NCBI RefSeq assembly: GCF_900110645.1 | Contig: NZ_FOFB01000007.1 | Span: forward strand, 1 to 64,000 | DNA from: Neolewinella agarilytica | GTDB lineage: Bacteria > Bacteroidota > Bacteroidia > Chitinophagales > Saprospiraceae | Length of the DNA stretch: 64,000 nt | Direction of reading: 5' to 3' | Shown here: piece after piece, positions 8,926 to 18,600 of the stretch | How the letters are laid out: each line of letters begins with the position of its first letter | Numbering within the stretch: the first letter of the stretch is position 1 | Notes under the pieces: model-generated | What the model was told of the DNA's origin: nothing | The model's database searches: none | Seen by the model: only the letters and a program-made list of their open reading frames with translations | Made by a program: the position numbers and the translations under genes

Positions 8926-9588
8926 ATGCCAAGGTTGCTACACCTGCCATTTTACTTTGCTTTATTAACGATTCTCTGCACCTGCGGTCCCGCGCCCAAA
9001 ATCAGCCCCACTACGGTGGTGGGCAATGTCCGGTACAACGCAACTAATCAACTGATGGTCGCCACGCTGAACATCAGCCCGGTAGACACTGTAGGCGTAC
9101 AAGCCCCGCCTACCCTGCTCGGCTCGGCCATGCCACCGCTGGAAAGAGCCGGACCTGGCAGTTTCCGGACCCGCCGCCAATTGCATTTTCCGGGTGATCT
9201 TCAAATGACCCTGCCCTGCGGGCAAGCCTCCGAATGTGTACTCGACTATACCTTCAACCCCGTCTTTGCGGATTCGATTCCCTCCGAGATAAGCCTGGCC
9301 CGAACGGTTGCTTTTCCCGTGGCCAACGTGGGCCTGAAAGAGCAGGAGTCATTGGTTATTTTCTTTGAACCTCTTGATCGAAGCAACCCCAAACGCATTC
9401 AACTCATCGGCCCCACAGATTCGGGTATCCTTACCCTGCCCAAAAATTCGCTGGAGGATATTCCCGAGGGAGATTACCAGGTCTACCTCATCAAACAGCA
9501 GCTGTTTCAGGACAGCACAGCTTATTACAATGCGAGTGTGCAAACTGAATTCTTCAGCAAGAATGTGATGGTTAACGTACGGCAATAG
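8926..9588 (+). CDS. Putative lipoprotein of unknown function
   Basis: The 220-residue protein has a signal sequence whose lipobox is probably LTILC (Cys18), implying outer or inner membrane lipid anchoring. The mature part is mostly beta-type sequence with two cysteines (LPCGQASECVLDY). I do not recognise a family. The codons around the lipobox (ILCTCGPAPK) are a copy of the family A repeat read on the minus strand. The gene precedes the two ABC permease genes by 42 bases and could be cotranscribed with them, but it does not look like a solute-binding protein. Confidence 0.7.
   Translation: MPRLLHLPFYFALLTILCTCGPAPKISPTTVVGNVRYNATNQLMVATLNISPVDTVGVQAPPTLLGSAMPPLERAGPGSFRTRRQLHFPGDLQMTLPCGQASECVLDYTFNPVFADSIPSEISLARTVAFPVANVGLKEQESLVIFFEPLDRSNPKRIQLIGPTDSGILTLPKNSLEDIPEGDYQVYLIKQQLFQDSTAYYNASVQTEFFSKNVMVNVRQ
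8954..8997 (-). repeat. Family A dispersed repeat inside a lipoprotein signal sequence
   Basis: On the minus strand: GGGCGC, then GCAGGTGCA, 14 bases, then AAGCAAAG. It covers the codons of the signal peptide and the residues just after the lipobox cysteine. Confidence 0.7.
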
Positions 9589-9630
9589 CAGCCTTTGTAT
9601 CTTGCCTTTCCTGCCACCAAAAAGTAACCC

Positions 9631-11019
9631 TTGCTTTCTTACGCCCTTCGCCGACTGCTATACCTGCCGCTGAGCCTCTTCCTGCTCAGCCTGCTCTGCT
9701 TCGGCCTCCGGGCGATCACGCCCGGTGACCCCGTTGAGAGTCAACTCCCTCCGGCAGAATCCCGAACGGCCAGCAGCAAACCCGCTGCCTACGACGCAAG
9801 CTACCGACGGGCGGCCGCTGCCCTGGGCTACGATCTGCCGACCTTTTACTTTTCGTTAAACAACGCAGCTCTGCCAGACACCCTGCACCGCATTGGCCGA
9901 CCTGCGGAGCGAAGAATGCTACGAGCCCTGACGCTTTCCAGCGGCAACTGGCCCGCCGTGCAAGACTACTACCTTGCGGTTCGCCAGCTGGCCTTCGGGG
10001 AAGACACTGAAGCGGGGATCAACAGCATCCCCGTCGCCCGCCGTCTCCTCCTGCAGGATGACCCAAAAGCGGTGGCGGCGGCGGTGAACAGCCTGCCCGA
10101 CGATCAACTCTCCCAGCCGGTAAAAGCTGCTTTTAGCCAGGTGATGGACGGCAGCCAGCGACACCGCCTGCTGCTGCCCGCTTTCCGTTGGCACGGTGCA
10201 CAAAACCAATACCACCACTGGCTCTTACGAATATTGAGCGGAGACTTTGGCAACTCCTATCTCGACCGCAGGCCGGTAGCCAGCAAAATCGGTCAGGCCA
10301 TGCGCTGGACGATTCTGCTCAACGGAATCGCCATCCTGCTCGTCTACCTCGTCTCCCTGCCGGTAGGGCTCTACGCCGCAGGCTACCGCGGAAGTCGGTT
10401 TGATCGTTACTCCACTACCCTCCTGTTCATACTCTTTGGTTTACCCAGCTTCTGGATTGCGACCCTGGTGACAAACTACTTCACCACCCCTGCCTTCGGG
10501 ATGGACTTTTTCCCGAGCATGGGCTTCGGGGACATTCCCGATGGCGCCTCCTGGTGGACGGCGCTGAAGATCAGGGGGAGCCACCTCTTTCTGCCGGTGA
10601 TGTGCCTGGCCTACCCCAGCTTTGCCTACGTGAGCCGGCACTTGCGTCGTTCCGCCGTGAAGGAACTGGACCAGGCATACGTCACGACCGCCAGGTTGAA
10701 GGGACTATCCAGAAGTCAGATACTCTGGAAGCATGTGCTGCGCAATGCTTCCTTCCCGATCATCACGCTGCTTGGCGGCCTCTTCCCCGCCTTGCTGGCG
10801 GGGAGTGTGCTCATTGAGCGGATTTTCAATCTACCGGGCATGGGGCAATTACTCTACACTGCTGCGGTGGGCAGAGACTGGCCCATCGTCATCACCCTCG
10901 TTTTGCTCAACGGGCTACTCACCGCTGCGGGGCTCTTGCTGGCGGACCTGGCCTATGCCTTTACTGACCCGCGTGTGCGGCTTGGCAGTGCAACCACCTT
11001 CACAAACAATGCGGCGTGA
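9631..11019 (+). CDS. ABC transporter permease, DppB/OppB type
   Basis: The 462-residue inner-membrane permease would form half of the channel of a peptide/nickel-type ABC importer. The N-terminal helix (YALRRLLYLPLSLFLLSLLCF) and the C-terminal BPD_transp_1 region with the EAA loop (AYVTTARLKGLSRSQILWKHVLRNA) are clear. TTG at 9631 is taken as start: an in-frame TAA lies six bases upstream and no ATG occurs before the conserved region. DppB proteins usually have 305-340 residues. Here ~170 extra residues sit between helix 1 and the core, presumably periplasmic. The stop overlaps the start of the next permease gene by four bases (GTGA). Confidence 0.88.
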   Translation: MLSYALRRLLYLPLSLFLLSLLCFGLRAITPGDPVESQLPPAESRTASSKPAAYDASYRRAAAALGYDLPTFYFSLNNAALPDTLHRIGRPAERRMLRALTLSSGNWPAVQDYYLAVRQLAFGEDTEAGINSIPVARRLLLQDDPKAVAAAVNSLPDDQLSQPVKAAFSQVMDGSQRHRLLLPAFRWHGAQNQYHHWLLRILSGDFGNSYLDRRPVASKIGQAMRWTILLNGIAILLVYLVSLPVGLYAAGYRGSRFDRYSTTLLFILFGLPSFWIATLVTNYFTTPAFGMDFFPSMGFGDIPDGASWWTALKIRGSHLFLPVMCLAYPSFAYVSRHLRRSAVKELDQAYVTTARLKGLSRSQILWKHVLRNASFPIITLLGGLFPALLAGSVLIERIFNLPGMGQLLYTAAVGRDWPIVITLVLLNGLLTAAGLLLADLAYAFTDPRVRLGSATTFTNNAA

Positions 11020-12191
11020 AGGAAAAAAGAAAAAGACATACCGTAGCCCGATGGTGGCTGATCGGCTTGCTGACCGTGGCGGTCTTCGCTGATTTCATTG
11101 CGAATGACCGTCCGTTGATCGCTTCAGTCAACGGGGAAACCCGCTTTCCGGTACTGCATGAATACGGAGAAACCCTTGGTCTGGCGGAACATTATTCTCC
11201 CGTCGTTCGCAGCTGGAAGCGGGTAGAAACGGACTGGGCCATCTGGCCCGTTGTCCCTTACTCCGCAGGGGGAACCGACCTCAAAAATGGCAACTATCGC
11301 TCGCCCTTCGGCGAGCAGGACACCGGCGATCGCGCGCGCCACTGGTTGGGTACCGACGAGCTGGGGCGCGACGTCGCGGCAGGCCTCATCCGGGGGACCC
11401 GGATAGCCGTTCTGGTTGGCTTTGGATCGGTGCTGATCTCTCTGTTACTCGGTATTCCGCTCGGCGGCATTGCTGGCTTTTTCGGAAACCACGGCCTTCG
11501 GGCACCGCGTTATCATTGGTGGGGCTGGGCGGTCGGCGGTACCCTGGGGGTCCTCTACGCAAGCCTTAGCCTGATCCCTTTCTACCGACTGGAAAGCACA
11601 GTAGCCATCACTGGCTTGGCCATCAGTTGTTTTGCCCTTGGCGGATGGTTATTTCGCAGTCTGTTATCCTTCATTCCAGCGCTAAAAAAGGAGACGGCTT
11701 TTCCCGCAGACACCCTCGTCCTGCAGGGAATCGAACTCTTCGTTAACATCCCGGCGCTCGTGCTGTTGATTGCGCTGATCGCCATTATCAACCAGCCGTC
11801 TATCGGTATCGTAGTCCTCATCATTGGCGTATTACGCTGGCCTTCCGTTGCGCGGTATTTGCGGGCGGAGCTGCTACGCATCCGGAGCCTTCCCTACATC
11901 GAAGCGGCCCGGGTGAACGGCATTCCGAAATGGCGGATCCTCTTCCGCCACGCGCTGCCGAACGCGCTGGGGCCACTACTGATCGTCAGTAGTTTTGCCC
12001 TGGGCGGAGCCGTTTTGCTGGAAGCCTTTCTTTCCTTTCTGGGCATTGGCATCCCGGCCGACGAGGTTACCTGGGGTAGCCTGCTGCGACAATCCCGGAC
12101 GCATCCCCAGGCCTGGTGGATGGCTGTTTTCCCGGGCTTACTGCTGACAGGGACGGTGCTGGCGGCGAATCTTCTTGGGGAGGAGGGGTAG
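11016..12191 (+). CDS. ABC transporter permease, DppC/OppC type
   Basis: The 391-residue protein is the partner of the upstream permease, starting at a GTG that overlaps its TGA. It has the N-terminal helix, a large extracytoplasmic stretch containing HWLGTDELGRDV (the DppC signature), and the EAA loop (YIEAARVNGIPKWRILFRHALPNA). The C-terminus stops at VLAANLLGEEG, whereas relatives continue with roughly GLRDALDPR. The last ~8 residues are missing exactly where a repeat-rich block begins, so the end may have been rewritten by the repeat. No ATPase or binding-protein gene is in the window. Confidence 0.88.
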   Translation: MKEKRKRHTVARWWLIGLLTVAVFADFIANDRPLIASVNGETRFPVLHEYGETLGLAEHYSPVVRSWKRVETDWAIWPVVPYSAGGTDLKNGNYRSPFGEQDTGDRARHWLGTDELGRDVAAGLIRGTRIAVLVGFGSVLISLLLGIPLGGIAGFFGNHGLRAPRYHWWGWAVGGTLGVLYASLSLIPFYRLESTVAITGLAISCFALGGWLFRSLLSFIPALKKETAFPADTLVLQGIELFVNIPALVLLIALIAIINQPSIGIVVLIIGVLRWPSVARYLRAELLRIRSLPYIEAARVNGIPKWRILFRHALPNALGPLLIVSSFALGGAVLLEAFLSFLGIGIPADEVTWGSLLRQSRTHPQAWWMAVFPGLLLTGTVLAANLLGEEG

Positions 12192-12194
12192 TAG

Positions 12195-12316
12195 GATAGT
12201 TTGATAGTATTGATAGTTTGATAGTGGGCTACCGCATTTTGGAGGTGAGGGAGGGCATCGCAAATGATTCTCGACTCTGACTCGATCTTAAATTGAGCTA
12301 CCGCAGGTTGGAGGCG
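12195..12316. repeat. Tandem TTGATAG words and two family B copies
   Basis: The block starts at the permease stop codon with repeated TTGATAG words (12198-12224). A family B unit GGGCTACCGCATTTTGGAGG follows at 12226-12245. A second direct copy, with CCGCAGGTTGGAGGCG, lies at 12295-12316. The segment between them carries TCTCGACTC-type short words. Confidence 0.65.
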
Positions 12317-12322
12317 TGGAGA

Positions 12323-12362
12323 GGGCGCGGACGCAGGTGCAGGGTGAGGTTATAGGAGCGAA
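12323..12362 (+). repeat. Family A dispersed repeat
   Basis: GGGCGC, then GCAGGTGCA, 12 bases, then AGGAGCG. It follows directly after a family B unit, in the gap between the permease gene and the convergent GNAT gene. Confidence 0.65.
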
Positions 12363-12367
12363 AAACC

Positions 12368-12886
12368 CTACTCCCTAAGGTCCTTCGTTAAATAAAAGAC
12401 CAGGCTATGATCAATAGTGACCTGATCGCCAAAGGTTAAAGATTTTGAGTTTTGGGTGATGCCGTTGCCATCCGGGACGTAGCCACGCTTTACGTACAGA
12501 ATTTGCGCCTTACCGTAATCCTTAAAGACACCAAAGCCGATACCGGCAAGGGGGGAAACAGGCTTGATTCTACGCTCGGCTTCGTCCATTAAGGCAGTGC
12601 CAATGCCTTTCCGCTGATACTTGTGCAGCACGTTGAAATCAACGACTTCCGGGATACCCTTTTCCTGAAAAGGCGGGTAATCAGGCGTCCATTTGATGGC
12701 CAGGTATCCGGCGAAATCACCGTCGACTTCCGCGATGATGGGTTCCAGTTTTTTGCTTTTCTGGAGGTCGAAATAGTGGAGGTAGAGGGAGCTGGGTTTA
12801 TGGTCTCCCTGCAGCTCAAAGGCTTTGCTGATGGCCTTAGCATCTGCTTTGGACAGTGATCTGAAAAGTAGGGTATGCTTATCCAC
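12368..12886 (-). CDS. GNAT-family N-acetyltransferase
   Basis: The 172-residue protein has the GNAT fold. The acetyl-CoA pyrophosphate-binding loop is HKYQRKGIGTALMDEAERR, preceded by the beta-4 strand (VVDFNVL) and followed by the C-terminal ILYVKRGYVPDGNG segment. The substrate cannot be predicted. It is a single-gene unit, convergent with the permease genes. Confidence 0.85.
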   Translation of the reverse strand: MDKHTLLFRSLSKADAKAISKAFELQGDHKPSSLYLHYFDLQKSKKLEPIIAEVDGDFAGYLAIKWTPDYPPFQEKGIPEVVDFNVLHKYQRKGIGTALMDEAERRIKPVSPLAGIGFGVFKDYGKAQILYVKRGYVPDGNGITQNSKSLTFGDQVTIDHSLVFYLTKDLRE

Positions 12887-13109
12887 AGGCTTATTAATTT
12901 AGATACGAACGGTGGTCTGACCTTAGCTCAATGCGGCCACGTATCTGATCCGTTTACGGACAGAAAATAGGGCTAAAAGGTTACATGCAGTCAGAGGGCA
13001 ATGGACATCGTCCCGAACCGTCGATTAATTAGGCCCAACGGTAGATCAGCTGAATAATCAATGAACTAAATCAGGGAGCCTGCAATTTCACCTTCAGATA
13101 AAATTCCTT

Positions 13110-15479
13110 ATGAAACAACGTTACTATCACACCCTGCTCTTGTTGGTCTTCCTTTGCACCTGCGCCAGCGCCCAGAGCACCATCACCGGACGGGTAGTCG
13201 ATGAGAAGAGCGGACAACCCATTGAATTCGCTACCGTGCTGGTTTCTGACGCAAGCACCAAAGCGGGCGTTGGCGGAACGACTACCGACCTGGCGGGCAA
13301 CTTCACGCTGGAGACATCTACCGAAGCCGTTTACCTGGACATAAGTTTTATTGGTTTTACCACCCGTCGGGTGGAAGAACTGACCTTCAGCAACGGTAAG
13401 GCCGACCTTGGCCTGTTGGAGCTCTCCGCCGAGGGTCAAACCCTGGAAGAAGTAACCGTCCGGGCCGAGAAGTCACAGACGGAGTTTAAGCTCGACAAGC
13501 GGGTTTTCAACGTCGGTAAAGACCTGAGTAGTACCGGTGCCAGTGCGCTGGAAGTGCTCAATAATGTGCCTTCCGTGAACGTCAACATCGAAGGTGAAAT
13601 TCAGTTGCGCGGCAGCGGTGGCGTACAGATTCTGGTCAACGGTAAGCCCTCCGTCATTGCCAGCGAGCAGGGCAATCTTTTGGGTACCATCACGGCCGAC
13701 ATGATCGAAAGCATCGAAGTGATCACCAACCCATCCGCGAAGTACGACGCGGAAGGCACCTCGGGCATCATTAACGTTGTACTCAAAAAAGAAGAGCGCA
13801 AAGGCCTCAACGGAGCCATCTCCATCAATGGCGGTATACCGGACAACCACAGTATTGGCCTGAGTCTGAACCGCCGCACGGAAAAGTTCAACCTCTTCAG
13901 CCAGTTCGGCATCGGCTACCGGGAACTGCCCAATGATCAGCGTGCCATTAATGAAGACCGGGTGAGCGGAACGACGGTCTCCAGCGAAGGCGAAGAGTTT
14001 CGGAATGAGCTATACTACAATGCCGTGCTAGGCACGGATTACATGATCAACGAGCGTAATGTCATTACCCTCTCGGGTAATTTCTCTTACGAGATTGAAG
14101 ACCAGCCCTCCCGCAACGACTTCACCCTCACGGACGCAAGCAATGAGATTCTCTCCAGCTGGAAGCGGGAGGAGGTCACCGAGGCCACCAACCCAAAGTA
14201 CCAGTTTGAGTTACAATACAAGCGTGACTTTGAAGATCATAAGGATCATGACCTGATTCTGAGTGCCATCGGCACCCTGTTTTCAAAAGATCAATCTTCA
14301 GAGTTTACCAATACTACCCTATCGGGAATTGATCAGGATGGCCGCCAGCAGACGCGTACCAACTTTGGCAACCAGGAGAATACCTTCAAGGTGGACTATA
14401 CCCGGCCCGTCAACGAAAAAATGACGGTGGAAACCGGTGCTCAGTACATTACCAGTAACGTTGACAATGACTTTTCGGTGAGCGATTTTGACGGCACGGA
14501 ATTCATCGTCGACCCCGACCTTACGAACATCTTCAACTGGAACCAAAAAGTACTGGCTTTCTACGGCACCGGAGCTTACCAGTTTAGTAACCTTGGCATC
14601 AAATTTGGCCTCCGGGTAGAAAACACCAACCTGACTACCCTACTGGAAACGACCAACGAAAGCAACGACCAGAATTACACAAATCTGTTTCCCAGCGCGG
14701 CTTCCTCCTACAAGATTTCCGACGCAGTCTCCGTTCAGGCCAGCTACTCCCGTCGCATCTTCCGCCCTCGCCTCTGGGATCTGAACCCTTTCTTCAACCC
14801 ACGCAACAACTTCAACATCCGCGTTGGCAATCCCAATTTGCAACCGGAATTCACCGACTCCTACGAGGTAACGAGCATCTTCATCCTCGGCGAGACCTCC
14901 CTGAATTTTGGCATTTACCAACGCTACACCACGGACGTGGTGGAGCGAATCACGACCTTCCAGGACAACGTCAGTATCACCGCCCCACAAAATATTGGCA
15001 CCAATCGCACGACCGGTCTGGAGCTGAATTTCAAAACCCTGCCGGCCAAATTCATGACCATTACGGGAGACGCCAACTACAGCTTTTTCTCCCGGAAAGG
15101 AGAACTGGAAGGAACCTCTTTTGACTTTTCTGCCGATCAGTACTCCGGCAAGTTGACGACCAAGTTCAACCTTCCCCTTGATTTTGACTTCGAGGTCACG
15201 GGGCAGTACCAGTCTTCTTTCCAAACGGTACAGAGTCAGGTGAGCGACCAGCTTTTTGCGGACCTTGGGCTGCGTAAAAAGCTGTTTGACGGCAAAGGAG
15301 CGGTGAGTTTTAGTGTTCGGGACGTCTTCGCTTCCCGCATTCAGGAAAGTGTCATTGATCAGGCTGAGGTATTCCAGTATAGCCGCCGGCTACGCGGACG
15401 CTTCATCACCCTTGGTTTTAGCTACGGCTTCGGTAAAGGGGAAACGATGGAGTATCTGGGCCAACGGCGCAGGGGGTAG
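13110..15479 (+). CDS. TonB-dependent receptor / outer membrane beta-barrel family protein
   Basis: The 789-residue outer-membrane protein has a signal peptide (cut after CTCASA), a carboxypeptidase-regulatory-like domain (about residues 24-105, starting STITGRVVDEKSGQPIEFATV), and a plug with VNGKPSV and SIEVITNPSAKYDAEGTSGIINVVLKK. The rest is a C-terminal barrel of the 'outer membrane protein beta-barrel' type (PF14905-like), ending in LGFSYGFGKGE. Family members are usually linked to TonB-energised uptake, though the substrate is unknown here. There is no SusD partner. The signal-peptide codons coincide with a family A repeat copy at 13132-13173. Confidence 0.9.
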   Translation: MKQRYYHTLLLLVFLCTCASAQSTITGRVVDEKSGQPIEFATVLVSDASTKAGVGGTTTDLAGNFTLETSTEAVYLDISFIGFTTRRVEELTFSNGKADLGLLELSAEGQTLEEVTVRAEKSQTEFKLDKRVFNVGKDLSSTGASALEVLNNVPSVNVNIEGEIQLRGSGGVQILVNGKPSVIASEQGNLLGTITADMIESIEVITNPSAKYDAEGTSGIINVVLKKEERKGLNGAISINGGIPDNHSIGLSLNRRTEKFNLFSQFGIGYRELPNDQRAINEDRVSGTTVSSEGEEFRNELYYNAVLGTDYMINERNVITLSGNFSYEIEDQPSRNDFTLTDASNEILSSWKREEVTEATNPKYQFELQYKRDFEDHKDHDLILSAIGTLFSKDQSSEFTNTTLSGIDQDGRQQTRTNFGNQENTFKVDYTRPVNEKMTVETGAQYITSNVDNDFSVSDFDGTEFIVDPDLTNIFNWNQKVLAFYGTGAYQFSNLGIKFGLRVENTNLTTLLETTNESNDQNYTNLFPSAASSYKISDAVSVQASYSRRIFRPRLWDLNPFFNPRNNFNIRVGNPNLQPEFTDSYEVTSIFILGETSLNFGIYQRYTTDVVERITTFQDNVSITAPQNIGTNRTTGLELNFKTLPAKFMTITGDANYSFFSRKGELEGTSFDFSADQYSGKLTTKFNLPLDFDFEVTGQYQSSFQTVQSQVSDQLFADLGLRKKLFDGKGAVSFSVRDVFASRIQESVIDQAEVFQYSRRLRGRFITLGFSYGFGKGETMEYLGQRRRG
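13132..13173 (-). repeat. Family A dispersed repeat inside a TonB receptor signal peptide
   Basis: On the minus strand: GGGCGC, then GCAGGTGCA, 14 bases, then AGAGCAGGG, with all blocks intact. It encodes TLLLLVFLCTCASAQ of the receptor leader. Confidence 0.7.
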
Positions 15480-15535
15480 GTTGGTCTTTGGGTTCGTTGG
15501 TCTTTTAGTTCGTTGGTCTTTTGGGGGCAAACTAA
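15479..15535. repeat. Tandem GTTGGTCTTT repeat starting at a stop codon
   Basis: Three ~17-base units containing GTTCGTTGGTCTTT run directly from the stop codon of the TonB receptor gene. A partial complementary stretch (AACAGACAAACGAAC) occurs near 15611. Confidence 0.6.
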
Positions 15536-15630
15536 CGCATACCCGTTGCCGGCCCCTCGAAAGACCATTTTATCCTGCGCTGCGAAGCAGCCTCCTCCCA
15601 CTCCTTATTCAACAGACAAACGAACTTGCT

Positions 15631-15672
15631 AAAAACAGGACAAGCCCAAACGTTTCCGTCCGGACTTGCCCA
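15631..15672 (-). terminator. Probable terminator of the large T9SS protein gene
   Basis: Read on the minus strand, GGGCAAGTCC and GGGCTTGTCC pair at eight of ten positions, and the stem is followed by CTGTTTTTAG. It lies just after the stop of the gene at 15692-19324. Confidence 0.5.
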
Positions 15673-15691
15673 AAAACATATAACTACTCTT

Positions 15692-18600
15692 TTACTGCTT
15701 TACGACCCGGCGCAGATGGCGCTCTCCTTCCGGAGTGGTCAGTGCGAGCCAGTATAGTCCGGCAGGCAGCTTTTGCAGGGAGACGCGAAACTCATTGCGG
15801 CCAGATTCACCATTAACGGCTTGCGTTGACAGACGCCGCCCGGAGGCATCCAACAGGTCCAGTTGCAGTTTCTCTCCTTCGTTTGCGGAGAAGTAAGGCA
15901 GGAAGACCTGGTCCGTTGCCGGATTAGGAAAAGCGGTACCGACTCGTGTGCCATCAGTATCCATACGCTGAAGATCAATGATTTCGGAGTGGGTGAAGCT
16001 ACCGTCCTGATCAACGGTTCGGACCCGGTAATAAGCAAAGGCCAGTGCCTGCTCGTCGATGGCCTCGTATCGGATGGCTTCGTCGCTATTCCCTGCTGCT
16101 GCCAGGGTGAGAATAACTTCCCAGTTCGTACCGTCGCTACTTCTTTCCAGCTCGTGAGCGGCGGTGTTCTCCTCCCGGGCCGTTGTCCAGTTCAGGTGAT
16201 TGAACTTGGGGCCCGCTTCTCCCTGAAAGCTAAGGAATTCCACGGGTAAGGCACCGGTAAAGTTAGTACCAGCTCCGCCGCCTCCGCCGGAAAAGGAAGC
16301 AACCATGAACTGAGCAGCGTGGCCGTTTCGGCTAGCTCCATCAGAGAGATTCATGTAGACGTAATCTCCCGGATCATACTCCTGATAATTGGCCGGACTT
16401 ACCATATCATGGCAGGCGTTGCCGGGGGCGGTCAGGTCTTCTTCGTCGCCACCGTTGATCTTGTAGTGGGTCAGGTTTTCGTGGGTGATGCCCGTAAAAC
16501 CGCTGGCCGTTTCGATGGCCGTCAGATCTTCGGTAGTGTATAGGAAGCGGACTTCGACGGGGAAGGCCGGGTCAAAGAGGGGAGCAACATCCCAGGTCCG
16601 GTTCATTACCCACCAGTCCGGCGCATTCGTGTAGGGCGCCATACATCCATTGAGGCCCAGGTTAGTTGCTCCGCTGCCCGCTACTACTGACACACCGGAT
16701 AAAGGAACCTGTGCCTGGGTATCGCCTAGCTTAAGTGCCAACAGGCTGCCTACACCATCTTTGACGTAGTACAGGTGTTCACTGGCGAGCGACAGGTAGC
16801 CACGGTCCGCCACCACGGCTCCGCTGCCCGCCGGTACGGGAATCAGGATCTGATCGAAGATATCCGAAGTCTCCGGGCAGTTGATGGTCGCTTTAAAACC
16901 AGGCAAAGTAACCGACCCGTCAGAGGTGAACCGGATGGTAATACAGCCACTGACGTTAGTGGTAAAAACGGTGACGCCCTGCAAGTCGCCGGAGCCGAGG
17001 TTTCTCCCCCTTTCCCAGCTCCACAAATCAAGACCCGTGCCCGGGCAGGTAATGACTGGCGCGTTGGTGTCTTCCCCGTCATAGATCGTTATCCCGTCGA
17101 AGCCATTCTCCAGATCAAACTCATCAAAGGTGATGCTGACCCGGCGCGCACCGCCGGTCTGATCTGCCGTTTCGGGGCAGATGGTGACGGTGTAGTCCTC
17201 GTCATTTCCGTAGTTGCCATCGGGGCCGCCAGCATCATAGATCACATCACCGCAGCTGGGGCGGGTGGTGAAGGTGATGGGCCCGGCGAAAGTTTCGGGG
17301 CAAGACTGGCCGACGTAGAAGTCATAAGTGGTGTTGGAGCTCAGGCTGGTTGCTATTACCGGGATGGTGCCTTCAGAACTCCTGAAAAAGACATGATTAC
17401 TACCATCGCCGAAGACCGGCACATCACCAGCGGCGACGACGATGAAATCACGTTCTACTCCCGCAATTGCATCGATGTTCAGCGAGGCTGTTGTAGCCGT
17501 AATGTCGGTAGCGGCAAGGCCGGTAGCCAGCTCAGGGCAGTCAGTGGTGACGCAAATGTCAAAGTCAATCTGGTCCGCGGGGTTGACAGGAACAACCCGG
17601 ACCAGGTATTCCTGCCCGACCGTGAGCCCACTCACCGTCTGCGGGCCGGGGTTCGTCCTGAACAACTGTCCCGAACAATGCACCCGCGTCAGCGCCCCAC
17701 AGCCTCCGGAAAAGACTTCAAAAGAGGAACGGGCATTCTCCGTACCATTTAGGAGTTGCACGTTGCTCAGGGTCACAAAATGTTCCGTTTCGGCGGCGGT
17801 AAAGCGGTACCAAACGGAGGCTCTGCCGTTGATGCCGTTACATCGTGGATCAGCCTCCGTGCGGGAAGCTCCGTTAGTGGTGCCAGCAACCGGGGAAGCA
17901 CAGTTCACGCTTGGGTTAACGGCCAGCGTAATGGCAGCGGCGCAATCGTCATTGGTCGGCACGGTCGGCGTGGTAAAGACGCAAATGCCGAATTCAGAAT
18001 CCGTTCCGGTCAGCGCGGTACCGCCAAAGGAGTATACCCGTAAAAAATAGGTAGCCCCAACGGTTGCCGAAGCGTAATTGAAGGTTTCATTAATAGAAAT
18101 TCCATCCTCACAGTCCAATGAAACCAGGTTGCCACAACTACCTTCAAAGAGCTGAACGACAAAGTCCCCGCTTTCCAAATACACCGTGAAGTCGGTGCTG
18201 GTAGCTATAAATTCGTACCAGACGTCGTCGTTGGCCGTTCCGGTGCAGGCCTCCTGGGATTCCGTGGCGTGTTCCACCGTACCCATGGTCAGGTTCGTCC
18301 CACAGCTCGTAGCGCTTGACTGGGTAATGACCTCCGCGCTGGCGCATTCGTCGTTTACTGATCGGGGCGTTCCGATTTGGATACTAAACTCCGCGTCGGT
18401 GCCGATGAGCGGTGTTCCGGCGAAGCTGTATACCCGGACGTAGTAGGTTTCGCCGATGGTGGTGCCGTAGTAGTCAAATATTTCATTTGTCAAACTGGCA
18501 TCGCTACAGCGCAGGCTGGTCAAGTTGCCACAGGAGCCGGAAAACAACTCCACCACTACGTCACCAGATTCCACCGACAGGGAAACGGAGCGCTCGGTGG

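Noticed and set aside
16775..17752. Long open frame on the + strand opposite the large T9SS protein
   Set aside because: It is the antisense shadow of a well-supported coding region with clear domains and shows no recognisable protein features.
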